NCBI RefSeq assembly: GCF_004339745.1
Contig: NZ_SMGP01000003.1
Span: 558,001-622,000, forward strand
DNA from: Paraburkholderia sp. BL9I2N2
GTDB taxonomy: Bacteria; Pseudomonadota; Gammaproteobacteria; Burkholderiales; Burkholderiaceae
Length of the DNA: 64,000 nt
Direction: 5' to 3'
Both the position numbers and the translations under genes were made by a program. Positions 52,652-61,782 of the stretch are shown here, piece by piece; the stretch's first letter is position 1, and each line of letters begins with the position of its first letter. The notes under the pieces were generated by a model. It was not told where the DNA came from and made no database searches. It saw only the letters and a list, made by a program, of their open reading frames with translations.

Positions 52652-53197
52652 CACCACAGAGCGAGCGATTGTTGCCGTTCGTGAGTTGTCCCCGTTCTCT
52701 GCGGATGCCGTGACAGCTGCGGGGCTCCATGCGATTAGCGGCTGATCGTTGCGCATATATAGTGGATGACGCGGCGAGCCGTCCTTCGTCGTGTCGAGAC
52801 ACCAAAGGCGCGCGCCGGCGTCGAGCATGATGCTGCCGACGCGCGCGGCGTGCTCTGGCCTGGCATTCGAGCCCCATGCGCAAATTACGTCGCCGCACTC
52901 GCGAGCGAAATTCCACAGGTAGTCGTCGTTATCGGGCCCGACCGGATCCGGATGGGACCAAAGAGCGGCCGGGTCTGCCGAGCGCAGCGCGTACAGGTTG
53001 GCGACTGCCAGACCATTGCAATTACACAGCTTCGCGAAGCCGCGGCATCGGCGAATGGTCGGATCGTCGAGCCGCGCGTCGGCAGTGCTCGGATTGAGCA
53101 TGACGAACAGCGCATTCGATTTTTCGGGCGACATTGATTCGGCTGGGCGCGTCAGCCAATAGCGATATACGCCACAAGGGGTGATGACTGTGCTCAT
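52628..53197 (-). CDS. DUF1643 phage-type protein
   Basis: A 189-residue protein starting MSTVITPCGVYRYWLTRPAE at ATG 53197, preceded by AGGAA in the conserved leader GAGGAATCCTAGC. Family text: ALFVMLNPSTADARLDDPTI, RRCRGFAKLCNCNGLAVANL, YALRSADPAALWSHPDPVGP and ICAWGSNARPEHAARV, typical of DUF1643. Function unknown; found in phages and mobile islands. Intact. Confidence 0.85.
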   Translation of the reverse strand: MSTVITPCGVYRYWLTRPAESMSPEKSNALFVMLNPSTADARLDDPTIRRCRGFAKLCNCNGLAVANLYALRSADPAALWSHPDPVGPDNDDYLWNFARECGDVICAWGSNARPEHAARVGSIMLDAGARLWCLDTTKDGSPRHPLYMRNDQPLIAWSPAAVTASAENGDNSRTATIARSVVLSGSPQH

Positions 53198-53232
53198 GCT
53201 AGGATTCCTCGAAAACCATCTGGGAGAGATCC

Positions 53233-53451
53233 GTGCCGCACTGGGAACACATCCGCAACGGACACGTCGTCAGCATCAACGCCGGTCAAGATGTGCGAGG
53301 CAGATGGAGTTGGTCCTATACCATCGACGGCGACGGCTACACAGAGATGCGCGACCGTCCCTTGAAGTCTGCCGATGCTGCCCGCCTCGAAGCAGAGCTT
53401 GACGCGAACGTGAAGGCCGATCGGCTGCCCGCCGGCGACGCTGTTGAGTAA
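53233..53451 (+). CDS. Small phage-associated protein
   Basis: A 72-residue protein with GTG start (PHWEHIRNGHVVSINAGQDV...) and GGGAGAG upstream. The text GRWSWSYTIDGDGYTEMRDR, PLKSADAARLEAELDANVKA suggests a small beta sheet with a helix. No family; it is divergent from the DUF1643 gene. Confidence 0.6.
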   Translation: MPHWEHIRNGHVVSINAGQDVRGRWSWSYTIDGDGYTEMRDRPLKSADAARLEAELDANVKADRLPAGDAVE

Positions 53452-53456
53452 TTTAC

Positions 53457-53720
53457 TCATGCAACACCTCGCGGGAATTGGTCATGCGTGCGGCCGTCGA
53501 GATGGCGGCCGGCCGCTTTCTTGCCGCAGCGATAGGGCACTGGTTCATCATCGCAGTGCATCCCTTCAGCGCAACCCGGCGTCATGGTGCTGAATTCCCA
53601 CTCGCCGTCCCAATAGTCCGCCACCCGCGCGGTCTGCGTCAGCGGTCCGCCGCAATTTTCGCCGGACGCCCACTCTTCCCCATTGCTTGAACAGGCAGGG
53701 GACGCCCAGCGCCATCGCAC
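53457..53720 (-). CDS. Possible small Trp/Cys-rich protein
   Basis: An 87-residue frame with ADYWDGEWEFSTMTPGCAEG and MHCDDEPVPYRCGKKAAGRH, and a membrane-like stretch (IGFVIFAISAMALGVPCLFK) in the adjacent frame just upstream. It may be one small membrane protein broken by a frameshift near 53690. There is no ribosome site. Confidence 0.35.
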   Translation of the reverse strand: MRWRWASPACSSNGEEWASGENCGGPLTQTARVADYWDGEWEFSTMTPGCAEGMHCDDEPVPYRCGKKAAGRHLDGRTHDQFPRGVA

Positions 53721-53732
53721 TGATCGCGAAGA

Positions 53733-54237
53733 TCACGAACCCAATCCGGATGCATCGGCCGCGCGTCGAATCTGCTCGTCCGTCAGCGCCCACTCCGTCT
53801 GTGCTGGCTGCGGGCAAGATAGAGTTGCGTTCCGACTTCTAGCGGGCGCGTCGCCTCGATGACTGTGCCAATGTCGTCCTGGATTGTCGCGCACGGTCGC
53901 CACCGGCTCCCCCGATTGCGCTGGCGCGGCAGGGGATGCGGTGCGACGCTTGCGCTCGTACTTGGCGCCATTGCAGACGCAGAAACCCGGCCTGCCTGTC
54001 GGCTCGCCGCAGTGACGGCACAGCTCGACGTCTGGGTCTTGCTCATTGTCCTGCAGCACTGCAGGCTTGCTTGCAGATAGCAGTTCGCGAACCATTGCGA
54101 TCAATTCTTTTGCGGTCGAACGTGAAAAGCGGCTCATCGGTTTCGACAGTGTGCATATAGCCGGCCTCTACGATCTGTTCATCAGACGGTTGCATATCCG
54201 CTCCTGCGTCGAGCGTGGCGGTCTGAATTTGAGTCAT
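53733..54237 (-). pseudogene. Phage-type protein with Cys cluster, frameshifted
   Basis: From ATG 54237, preceded by the same GAGGAATCCTAGC leader as the DUF1643 gene, the first frame reads MTQIQTATLDAGADMQPSDE, QIVEAGYMHTVETDEPLFTF. The second, after about 54115, reads LIAMVRELLSASKPAVLQDN, ELCRHCGEPTGRPGFCVCNG and ends EWALTDEQIRRAADASGLGS. Together they match one phage protein with a four-Cys cluster split by one frameshift. Confidence 0.6.
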
Positions 54238-54271
54238 GCTAGGATTCCTCTGCATCCGACAGGAGACAGCC

Positions 54272-54373
54272 ATGCGCCGAATCGAGACGGGCTATCGTCA
54301 GGTTATGGAGTACGACCACAAGAACCGGCTGGTTCACGTGGTTACGGCATACGAGATTCGCTCTGACAGCTGA
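54272..54373 (+). CDS. Very small phage protein
   Basis: A 33-residue protein MRRIETGYRQVMEYDHKNRL... starting at ATG 54272 with GGAGA upstream and ending in TGA at 54373. Strongly polar. It is below the usual gene-calling limit, but the ribosome site and composition support it. No family. Confidence 0.5.
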   Translation: MRRIETGYRQVMEYDHKNRLVHVVTAYEIRSDS

Positions 54374-54458
54374 CCGTTTCATGTGTACGTCGGCACGCGC
54401 GGAGACCAGATGCACAAGGTTGGCAGTGTCGGCGAGGCGCGCACTATGAACGAAGCTT

Positions 54459-54587
54459 TCAATCGGGCTTCCAGGCCGGCCGGATGTTCATCGACGGCAC
54501 CAGCGCGTAGGAGCCCACGCGCATGCCCCCATGGTCTGTTGCCAGGAGAGAACGCGCCGCCTCTGCCTGCAGTTGGATATCACTCAT
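54459..54587 (-). CDS. Small SDIQ-family protein, divergent partner of the YRGY gene
   Basis: A 42-residue protein starting MSDIQLQAEAARSLLATDHG at ATG 54587, ending SMNIRPAWKPD. It lies 110 bases from the divergent YRGY gene. A decayed copy (ATG lost) is found at 40254 beside the other YRGY copy, in the same relative arrangement, so the pair moved together. Function unknown. Confidence 0.5.
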   Translation of the reverse strand: MSDIQLQAEAARSLLATDHGGMRVGSYALVPSMNIRPAWKPD

Positions 54588-54697
54588 AGTTCCCATTCGC
54601 CGTTTGGCTGATTTTTCCGTAAGAACTTCCCCTGGCGTGCGGTCGACAGGCACACGCGATGCGCGTATTTGCGAGCACGCCATCGTCGGAGGAAGCC

Positions 54698-54961
54698 ATG
54701 TCGAGCCAAGCCTATGCGCCCTATCGCGGATACCGGATCGAAGTCCACGTCACTCCAGTAGCGAAGCGTCAAATCGGGGGCGGTGCGCGGCGATACCGCG
54801 TGTCGTGGGAGGTTTCGTCGTCGCAGCATCCGATGCAGACGGTTGTAAGTTTTCCAGAGCAATTCGAATTCCTTTCGGAGCAGCATGCGTTTAAATACGG
54901 CGAAAATCGAGCGCACACGTACATCGATTCAATCGAGTGCACTCGGACTGCGACGGTATAA
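54698..54961 (+). CDS. Small YRGY-family protein, copy 2 of the inverted duplication
   Basis: An 87-residue protein starting MSSQAYAPYRGYRIEVHVTP at ATG 54698 with GGAGG upstream. It differs from copy 1 (39872-40144) at only a few sites, among them an Ala for Val near the start and a shorter end. Central RRYRVSWEVSS and SFPEQFEFLSEQHAFKYGEN are shared. Both copies are full length with intact ribosome sites, suggesting selection. No known function. Confidence 0.7.
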   Translation: MSSQAYAPYRGYRIEVHVTPVAKRQIGGGARRYRVSWEVSSSQHPMQTVVSFPEQFEFLSEQHAFKYGENRAHTYIDSIECTRTATV

Positions 54962-54989
54962 GCCGGTTGATCTCCACACCATTTCGACG

Positions 54990-55358
54990 CTATCGACCCG
55001 GCAAGCGGATGCTGCGTGCCGCGCAGATTCGAGACGTGAGCAGCTCCGGCGTAATCTCGGCGGGACAGGTCATCGCGCCGGCGGGCGGCCGCGCCAGCGC
55101 CTGGACAATTCGCGGATGAAAAGCGAGGTAGTCGAGATCCGGGTCGACCATGTCGTTGCTCATGATTATGCTGAAGCCCCAGACCACGCGAAACATGCCG
55201 CCCGGCGTCGAATCAAGACACTCCTTTATGCGGTCATAGAAAACGCGCAGGTGCTCCGGATCGTCCTCGTCGAAGATGTCAGGCGTTACGCGCGCCAGGG
55301 CCGTCGCCGTTCCGTCTGCACCTCTCGTCCAAGCATGATTCGCGTGGCGATGCATCAT
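54990..55358 (-). CDS. Unknown protein
   Basis: A 122-residue protein from ATG 55358 (MMHRHANHAWTRGADG...); an in-frame ATG at 55382 would add eight residues. The text PDIFDEDDPEHLRVFYDRIK, ECLDSTPGGMFRVVWGFSII and DPDLDYLAFHPRIVQALARP is coherent and mostly helical. No ribosome site and no family were recognised. It may be the last remnant of the prophage-associated cargo or a chromosomal gene. Confidence 0.5.
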   Translation of the reverse strand: MMHRHANHAWTRGADGTATALARVTPDIFDEDDPEHLRVFYDRIKECLDSTPGGMFRVVWGFSIIMSNDMVDPDLDYLAFHPRIVQALARPPAGAMTCPAEITPELLTSRICAARSIRLPGR

Positions 55359-55512
55359 TGGCGGCCTGTGGCTAGTGATCACATCGCCACGCTAGATAGC
55401 GACTGGGTACTGCAATTGTAGTATCTCAGTTTCGCAAAGCGGCATGGTTCAACTCGATGTCGCGCTAGATTGCACGGCGTGTTGAACCGCCCATATCCGA
55501 CAAAGAAACCGA

Positions 55513-56133
55513 TCACTCTCTTGCTTCCGGCCGCCTTGCCGCATCGACCAGCGCGCGGATCGCCCAGCGCCTCACCTTGCGAGCACGCGCGTCGTCGAGC
55601 TGCAGGACGTCCTTGAAGACGACCATCGCTTCGGTGCCGATAACAAGCGCGAGTGCCTGCGTAAGTGTTTCGAGCGCGGCGGGCTTGAACTGTTTGCGCG
55701 CCGGCTCGAGCGCCGCTTCGATCATCGGCGTGCGACGATTCTGGCGCAGCGGCACCTCGATGTCGTTCTCGCCCTTCGCCGCGCGCTCCAGCGAATGCGC
55801 GAGCATCATGCGAAGCGGCCCTTCATTGGCGAGGATCATGTCGTGCAGCGCCGCGTCGATGCGCGTGAGACGCTCGACCGGATCGGCCGATGCGTGCTTG
55901 CGAAAGAATTCGTCGGCGTCCGGCATGGCCACCTCTAGCGACGCCTCCAGAAGCAGCGCGTCCATGCTCGGAAAATGGCGATACGCCGTGGCCCGCGACA
56001 CCATTGCTTCCTCGGCGATCTGCTCCAGACCCGGTTTGCAGCCCTGCTTCATGAGGCGCGACGCAGCCTGCAGCAAATCCTTTCGAGTGCGGCGCTTTTG
56101 GTTCTGGCGCCGCGTGGTTTGGATATCTGCCAT
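55513..56133 (-). CDS. TetR-family transcriptional regulator
   Basis: A 206-residue regulator starting MADIQTTRRQNQKRRTRKDL at ATG 56133. The N-terminal helix-turn-helix reads RTRKDLLQAASRLMKQGCKP, LEQIAEEAMVSRATAYRHFP, typical of TetR (AxxxGVSRATxYRHF). The C-terminal helical ligand domain (SMDALLLEASLEVAMPDADE ...) has no obvious ligand. The start lies one base after the SnoaL-like gene stop, so they are co-transcribed. The regulator probably controls its own operon; no operator palindrome was identified. Confidence 0.9.
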   Translation of the reverse strand: MADIQTTRRQNQKRRTRKDLLQAASRLMKQGCKPGLEQIAEEAMVSRATAYRHFPSMDALLLEASLEVAMPDADEFFRKHASADPVERLTRIDAALHDMILANEGPLRMMLAHSLERAAKGENDIEVPLRQNRRTPMIEAALEPARKQFKPAALETLTQALALVIGTEAMVVFKDVLQLDDARARKVRRWAIRALVDAARRPEARE

Positions 56134-56134
56134 G

Positions 56135-56557
56135 TCAGGTCTGCGGTAACTGCTGAATGATTGCCGCCAGATCGACCCAGACGTTTTCTCGCCTGATGTC
56201 GCCACTTTCGGCGAATTCCACGACATGCAGCAGCCGGAATTCGAGCGCACGCCCTCGGCCTTCGAGGCCGAACGGTCTGCCCGGGGCCTTGCCGCGCCAG
56301 AACGATTCATCAACGACGAACCCATCACCGTAAAGGCGCCGCAAGCACTCAACCCGGCTCTCGGACAGGTCCGCGAAAAGCGCCTCGTAGAACGGCCGCG
56401 CGCCTGCGCGACCGCGCGCCGGCCCGGGCGGCCAGCCGACCACATCGTGCTCCACGTCAGGGGCGAGCGTCGCGAGGACGCCATCGACATCGTCGTGTTT
56501 CTCGAAGCCGAAATGCTCATCGAGCTTCCGGTCCATTTCCATACGGGTCAGCGTCAT
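56135..56557 (-). CDS. SnoaL-like (NTF2-fold) protein
   Basis: A 140-residue protein starting MTLTRMEMDRKLDEHFGFEK at ATG 56557 with GAGGAGG upstream. The NTF2-like fold is read from a helix with DEHFGFEKHDDVDGVLATLA, the following PDVEHDVVGWPPGPARGRAG strand and turn, PFYEALFADLSESRVECL and a closing LEFRLLHVVEFAESGDIRRE sheet. SnoaL-like proteins include polyketide cyclases, limonene epoxide hydrolases and many uncharacterised enzymes. First gene of a two-gene operon with the TetR regulator. Substrate unknown. Confidence 0.85.
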   Translation of the reverse strand: MTLTRMEMDRKLDEHFGFEKHDDVDGVLATLAPDVEHDVVGWPPGPARGRAGARPFYEALFADLSESRVECLRRLYGDGFVVDESFWRGKAPGRPFGLEGRGRALEFRLLHVVEFAESGDIRRENVWVDLAAIIQQLPQT

Positions 56558-57141
56558 GATTGCCTCCTCGTCCGGCTACGTCGGGAGTGTTTACGAATTC
56601 ATCTTAGTAAGACTTCAATCGCATTACAAGATTTTGATATCGCTAGGTCGACCGCTCTAAATGTCGTAACTGGACAACCAGCTACGCTCCATTTGGCAGC
56701 ACGGAGGTAGCCGCCGACAACGGCGCGTGACAGCCGCGAAGGTCCCCTCACGCCGGCTTCGGCATTCCCGCTCGCCCAAGTCGATCGAGCCGTTTGCCAA
56801 CCGGCGTCGTATTCAAGGAGTTGATTCAACGTTGAGATGTCAGAGACCCGCGCAGTTCGGAAAATCCGGCAACATAGTAGTTCCCGCGGCTCGCAAGAAT
56901 GCCGACCCAGCTGACCTGAAATAGCGACCTGGAAGGTGGGGCCCCCGAGCGGTTCAGCTTCCGGTTCGGTGACGTTCCGGGTGATCCGCGAGGTATGCCG
57001 ATCTATCGTCTGTGCGGGCCGCGCAGCCAACAGGTGAGGTGGTCTGTAGCTGCAGAGAATAGACCAGCCATCGTGGCAGTTCCCGTTACAAACACTGACC
57101 TGACTCGGATGATTCTCGAACTGGTCTAACTTCTGTCGAAC
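56558..57141. other. Region with the end of an unknown plus-strand frame
   Basis: No intact gene is supported; the large minus-strand frame at 56599-57234 has no motif. A plus-strand frame ends at 57127-57129 with AIVAVPVTNTDLTRMILELV, shortly before an intrinsic terminator, so it may be the tail of a lost gene. Confidence 0.4.
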
Positions 57142-57174
57142 AGCGTCGCACCCAAAAAGGGGCGGCGCTTTTTT
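57142..57174 (+). terminator. Intrinsic terminator
   Basis: AGCGTCGCACCC and GGGGCGGCGCT pair as an eleven-base stem with one bulged A and an A-rich loop, then TTTTTT follows. It is oriented to end a plus-strand transcript whose gene appears lost apart from the tail ending at 57129. Confidence 0.75.
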
Positions 57175-57482
57175 ATCTAGAGGATACGCATTCACCGGTA
57201 GCGGCGGCACCGGCGCGATAGAGGGCAAGCCCAATCAGCGCGACGAGGATGGCTTCTACGGCCTCTGAGGTAGGTGTCATTACCGCAGCGGGTCGCGTCT
57301 CTGCCGGATGATCGTACCCGACCCTTCTCGGCCGTACGGCGCCGCCGGTTCGACGTCTGCTTAGGCGGCGTCATTAGTCATTCACTCTTCACTTTAACCG
57401 CCTCGGCTGCAGGCACTGCACTGGCGGTTGTGCCCGGAACAATGCATAAAGCAGTCGCCCATTGAAAGGTAAACCTCGCCTT
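57175..57482. other. Intergenic region
   Basis: No gene is supported. TTGAAAGG (57462-57469) and CCTTTCAA (57479-57486) form a hairpin that spans the stop codon of the kinase gene, a possible end of that transcript. Confidence 0.45.
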
Positions 57483-59501
57483 TCAAAGGTCCCGCCTTGC
57501 CGCACTATCACGCAAGAAATCGATCAACGTTTCGGGGTTAACCGGCTTTACAAAATGCTGTTCACACCCGGCTTCGCGTGACCGCGCAAGGTCCTCAGGT
57601 GCACCGAATCCACTGAGCGCAATCAGAACCGCGTTTGCGGTTCTGGGCAGTGCCCTTAGCCGCCGCGCCAGTTCGTATCCGCTGATGCCGGGTAAGCCAA
57701 TGTCGAGGATGACGACATCGGCATGAAATTCTTGTGCGACAGTAAGCGCAGCCTCTCCATCGAAAGCACATTGGACTTCATGGTCGTGCAGGATCATCGC
57801 CAGCGATTCAGCTGCATCACGGTTGTCATCGACAACAAGAACGCGTAGCCGCCTTGTCTGTTGGCCCGCCGGCTCGGTTGGGTCAGTAGTTCCAATGGCA
57901 GGCGCCCGCGCGATCGGCAGCGTGACCGTGAACCGCGATCCACTTCCCAAGCCATCGCTTGCGGCGGCGACGCTGCCGCCATGCATATCAACGAGGTTCT
58001 GTACGACAGACAGCCCGATACCGAGGCCCGATCGCCACCGGCCATCCGGTGAGGCAAGCTGGACGTACGCCTCGAACATACGGTCAAGTTGCGATGCCGG
58101 GATGCCGATGCCTTTATCGCTTACGACGATTTGCACCTGGTCATCGTGAACTGTGGCGTCGATCGTTATCTCGGTGTCCTCGTCCGAGTATTTGATTGCG
58201 TTGTCCAGCAGATTGGAAACGACCTGGGTCAGCCTCGTTCGGTCGCCGTTCACCAGTACAGGCTCACCGGGAATATTGACGTTGATACGGTCGCGGTGCT
58301 CGTTGGCGATCGGCAAGTTGATTTCAACTGCGCCTTGTACCGCCGCTCTGAAATCGAACACTTCTCGTTGCAGACGGATCTTTCCACAACTGATGCGTGA
58401 CACATCCATCAGATCATCTATCAGTCGGGTCAAGTGTGCGCACTGTCGCTCGACGGTCACGCGCGCCCATTCGACTTCGGGCGGCATGTCCGTACGGACT
58501 TGCCTAAGAATCTGCGCCGCGTTACGGATGGGCGCCAGGGGGTTTCGAAGTTCGTGGGCTAACGTTGCCAGAAACGCGTCTTTGCGACGATTCGTCTCGC
58601 GAAGCGACTCTTCCGCGACCGTGCGTCGCGTGATATCGGTCAAAGTACCAATGAAAGAGCGGATCGAACCATCCGGCTCCGAGCGGAAGCGGCCATGCAT
58701 CTCGACTACGCGTGGCGCACGGTCATAGATACGCAGGATTCGAAAAACCGAATGGAAGTCGCCCCCGTGTTGCATGGTCTCCGTGTAATGCATGATTAGC
58801 GCCTGCGCGTCATCCGGATGACAAAGTTCGCGCACGAACGCCTTGCATGACAGGGGTCCCCGAGATTCAGGCTGCCCCGTGATTTCATACATCCTTTTGT
58901 TTTCCCAAATGCCCACCCGCGTTGGAACATTCCACTCGAAAATACCGAGGCCCGCCGCAGATGCTGCCATTCGAAGGCGTTCCTCGCTCTTTTGCTGCGC
59001 GGCCAGAGCACGATCGCGCTCTTCGATGGTCGCTGAGATCCGCCTATCCTGTTCGTCGATCATTTGCCTGATCGCAGTGAGGATGGTCGCACTGAACAAA
59101 TCCTCGATCAGTTGATGTGCCGCGGCTTGGGCACTACGCAATGCCGGCGTGTTCGCGAAGAATTCGCGCGTTGCCCGCTGTACGCAGCGCTGGAACTGGT
59201 CCAACTCCCGAAATAGCTCATCGAGCTGGTAGCCGCGCATCCAGCGGTCACGACCGTGTTTTCTGGCGTCGCTGTACAACCGGGCGAGCGTCATCTGCTC
59301 GGTCCGCAAAACCGAACAGATTTCCTCATAAAGCGACGGCAGATGATCAACCAGCTGACCCGTCGTTAGCCTGCCGGCTGGTTCGATCGCCGGATCGGAT
59401 CGCACCGCACGCAGCCAACGGCGTGTGATAAGTCCGCGTTTTCCCTCAAGATATGCTGCAAGTCCAGGGAACGGACCGATTTGCGGCGATTTCATGATCA
59501 T
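57483..59501 (-). CDS. Hybrid histidine kinase with RsbRD-like N-terminus, PAS and receiver domains
   Basis: A 672-residue soluble sensor kinase starting MIMKSPQIGPFPGLAAYLE at ATG 59501. Residues ~10-150 form a helical RsbRD-like domain (ITRRWLRAVRSDPAIEPAGR ... HGRDRWMRGYQLDELFRELD). A coiled-coil stretch and a PAS/PAC domain (residues ~170-300, GLGIFEWNVP ... FIGTLTDITRR) follow. HisKA has LATLAHELRNPLAP with phospho-His 316. The ATPase domain shows QVVSNLLDNAIKYS, VSDKGIGIPASQL and GLGIGLSVVQNLVDMHGG. A C-terminal receiver has VLVVDDNRDAAESL and D600 (VVILDIGLPG), ending KPVNPETLIDFLRD. No membrane segment. This is a stand-alone hybrid kinase; the regulator it feeds is unknown. Confidence 0.93.
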   Translation of the reverse strand: MIMKSPQIGPFPGLAAYLEGKRGLITRRWLRAVRSDPAIEPAGRLTTGQLVDHLPSLYEEICSVLRTEQMTLARLYSDARKHGRDRWMRGYQLDELFRELDQFQRCVQRATREFFANTPALRSAQAAAHQLIEDLFSATILTAIRQMIDEQDRRISATIEERDRALAAQQKSEERLRMAASAAGLGIFEWNVPTRVGIWENKRMYEITGQPESRGPLSCKAFVRELCHPDDAQALIMHYTETMQHGGDFHSVFRILRIYDRAPRVVEMHGRFRSEPDGSIRSFIGTLTDITRRTVAEESLRETNRRKDAFLATLAHELRNPLAPIRNAAQILRQVRTDMPPEVEWARVTVERQCAHLTRLIDDLMDVSRISCGKIRLQREVFDFRAAVQGAVEINLPIANEHRDRINVNIPGEPVLVNGDRTRLTQVVSNLLDNAIKYSDEDTEITIDATVHDDQVQIVVSDKGIGIPASQLDRMFEAYVQLASPDGRWRSGLGIGLSVVQNLVDMHGGSVAAASDGLGSGSRFTVTLPIARAPAIGTTDPTEPAGQQTRRLRVLVVDDNRDAAESLAMILHDHEVQCAFDGEAALTVAQEFHADVVILDIGLPGISGYELARRLRALPRTANAVLIALSGFGAPEDLARSREAGCEQHFVKPVNPETLIDFLRDSAARRDL

Positions 59502-60267
59502 TGGTCAATTTTGTTATTGGAGCCACGCCCGGTCGGCGGCTTTAAGTCGTCGGGGCGGATAGCCCCGGCTCAAGTAAAAATTGCATCTGCGATGCACTTT
59601 GTATTTGCTTGCGCTTAAATCGCTGCTCCTTATGGCTACTCAAGCGTTAGTCCCTAAACCATGGCGCGCGCGGCAATCGTTCGTTGCGCCTCGTCAGCCC
59701 GAAACGCCCCGTCTGTCCGGCGCGAGGATTCGTGCAATGCACTCGCGCTCGTTATGCAAGGAACGAGCCAAACCGACGCCTTGCAGCAATGCCGAGATGT
59801 GCTTTGCAGAAAACTGGCGCGACACTGGCGAACGACAGGCCCCATGGGCCGCATGGCCTCCGTGAGCGGCCATTCGGCGGCTCGTCGCGATAGTCGCTTT
59901 GTGGCCGCACCCGGCCTTTCGCAACGATGAGGCCACAAGGCAAGGGCACGTGTGACCCGGCACGTCGATGGAATCATGGGCCTCCTGCCACTCTCTTTGA
60001 AAAGGGTGCTCCCCACCTTCGCTGTACGGCGGGACGAAGGGCTCTTCCTCGTTGTAGATAAGGCGGCCCCGCTTGACGTACGGTGCGTCGACGTGGCGTA
60101 GGATTTTCCTCGCAACAGAAATGCTGTTCACGAAACTCGAGCGTGTGAGAGCTGACGAATGAACGCCAGCCGCTCGTGCAAAAATCAGGCAAAATCCATA
60201 ACACCCCAAACCGCTTTGTTATCGGCCAGGAGGTCGAACGCCACCTGACGTCGGATCTCCTGATGGC
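59502..60267. other. Region with one protein-like remnant
   Basis: On the minus strand near 60110-59970 the text ILRHVDAPYVKRGRLIYNEE, EPFVPPYSEGGEHPFQREWQ and EAHDSIDVPGH looks like the first third of a small protein whose end is lost. The rest carries only weak frames. The kinase promoter should lie just right of 59501. Confidence 0.45.
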
Positions 60268-61782
60268 TTAAGCAGCCATGCCGGGTTTCTTCGTGTACTC
60301 GTCGAGGAAGGTTGCGATCCCATGGCTGCGCGGGAACGCTTTCTTGACGGCTTCGTCCGTGACCGACCCGGCTTCGAGCAGGCTGCTCAGCTCGTCTTCC
60401 CAACGGACGACGCGATGGGCAGCCATGAACTCGTCAACCTCTTTGAAGCGCTTCAGCGTTCCGACGTCTTGGCCGTTTGCGATGTACAGGTCGGCGACCG
60501 ACGCGGTGCCGTCGCTCGTCGGGATGTCGACGGTCGCGGCGACGGCGATGATGCGCTTCAGCAGGCTTTCCTCGTCCTTCGATCCACCGTAGCGGGACGA
60601 GGCCATGAACACCTGCGCAAGATCACTGCCGTAGGAGCCGCTGATGAGCAGCGCGTCGTTGCTGACGGCAAGCAGTTGGCCGGAACGTGTATAGCTCGGC
60701 GTGTAGATGATCCGGCGGTACCCGCGGGCGTAGGCGCTTTCGATCGACGGGAGGTATGGCAGCGCGCGAATCGATTCCGGCACGTCCCAGTCCTTCGACG
60801 GGGTGGAGCGGTGGCGAGGCATAACACGAGCCGCTGGGCCTGCGCGCTCGGTCAGCGCGAGCGATGCTGCCACCAGGTGCATTGCTGGATGCTCGTCGAT
60901 GCTCCCCGACCCGAACAGCAGCAGGCCGTTCGTCTTGCCGGCCAGGGCCTCGCTCAGCCGACCCTTGATCGAGGCTGGGAACACGTCCGGGGTGGCCACG
61001 GTGGGCACCAGCTCAACGTGGGGCCACGGTTGCGCGAACGGCGTGCGCGGTTCCAGCTCCCCATCGTCCGTTACCACGCCTGTTAACGTCGTGTCGTGAT
61101 CCGTGTGGTCCGGGCGCGACGTCACAAGCAAGCGGACATCCGCCTGGGCGGATTCAGGCGTGGGGGTGTCGAGGAGAACGGCGATGCGATGCCCGGAGTT
61201 CAGGGCATGATTACATGCCATTCGAGACGCTCGCCCGCGTCGTCCCACGATTGCTGGTCGAGCTCTAGTGGCCCGACGATGAGCAGCGTGCCGCTGGGCA
61301 CGCGGTCCAGGCCGGACGACCAGAGGCCGTACTCGCCCAGGTCGATGCTGCCGGCCCACTGATTGCCAGCGCGCACGGCGTAGACGACCGCGCCGTCGGT
61401 GGCGTCTTCATAGACTTCCAGCAGAGCGTCGAGGGCGTCCTGGGAGGTGGTGAGGTAGACGCCGGGAACGGGGCCCGCCGGCCAGACGTGCGGTGCGCTG
61501 CGGCTGGCGACCGCTCCGGGCGGTGACAGGGTTGCGAGCAGTTCCCGCGGTGACATGTCGACCGCGAAGCGCTTTTTCAGGCGGAACGCCAGGCGGCTGG
61601 TCGACGTGGTGTCCAGCTCGGTCGCGGCGACGCGATCCGGAAACGCCATCACTTCGGGCCAGTTACGAAGCCCGGGGAGCGCTGCGATCAGATGGAGCCA
61701 TTGCCCAAGCCAAGGAAGGGTGCGAGGGCTGCAAAAGGCCGCGGACGAGCCCGGCCAGCAGCTTCAACTGCTGAGTGTCCAT
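60268..61782 (-). pseudogene. Large unknown protein gene with two frameshifts
   Basis: ATG 61782 (MDTQQLKLLAGLVRGLLQ, AGGAGA upstream) opens a ~500-codon gene now split in three frames. The second part starts near 61730 with WLGQWLHLIAALPGLRNWPE and VMAFPDRVAATELDTTSTSR, continuing to SGTLLIVGPLELDQQSWDDA. The third starts near 61215 with ACNHALNSGHRIAVLLDTPT and ends ATFLDEYTKKPGMAA at 60268. A single A lost at GAAATG/GAATG near 61211 explains the second break. The three parts read through naturally when joined. No domain was recognised. Single-base frameshifts might also be sequencing errors, in which case the gene is intact. Confidence 0.65.

Noticed and set aside
56599..57234. A 211-codon minus-strand frame between the SnoaL-like and kinase genes
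   Set aside because: No motif and mixed composition (many Cys, Ser, Arg), and a plus-strand terminator lies within it; not supported as a gene.
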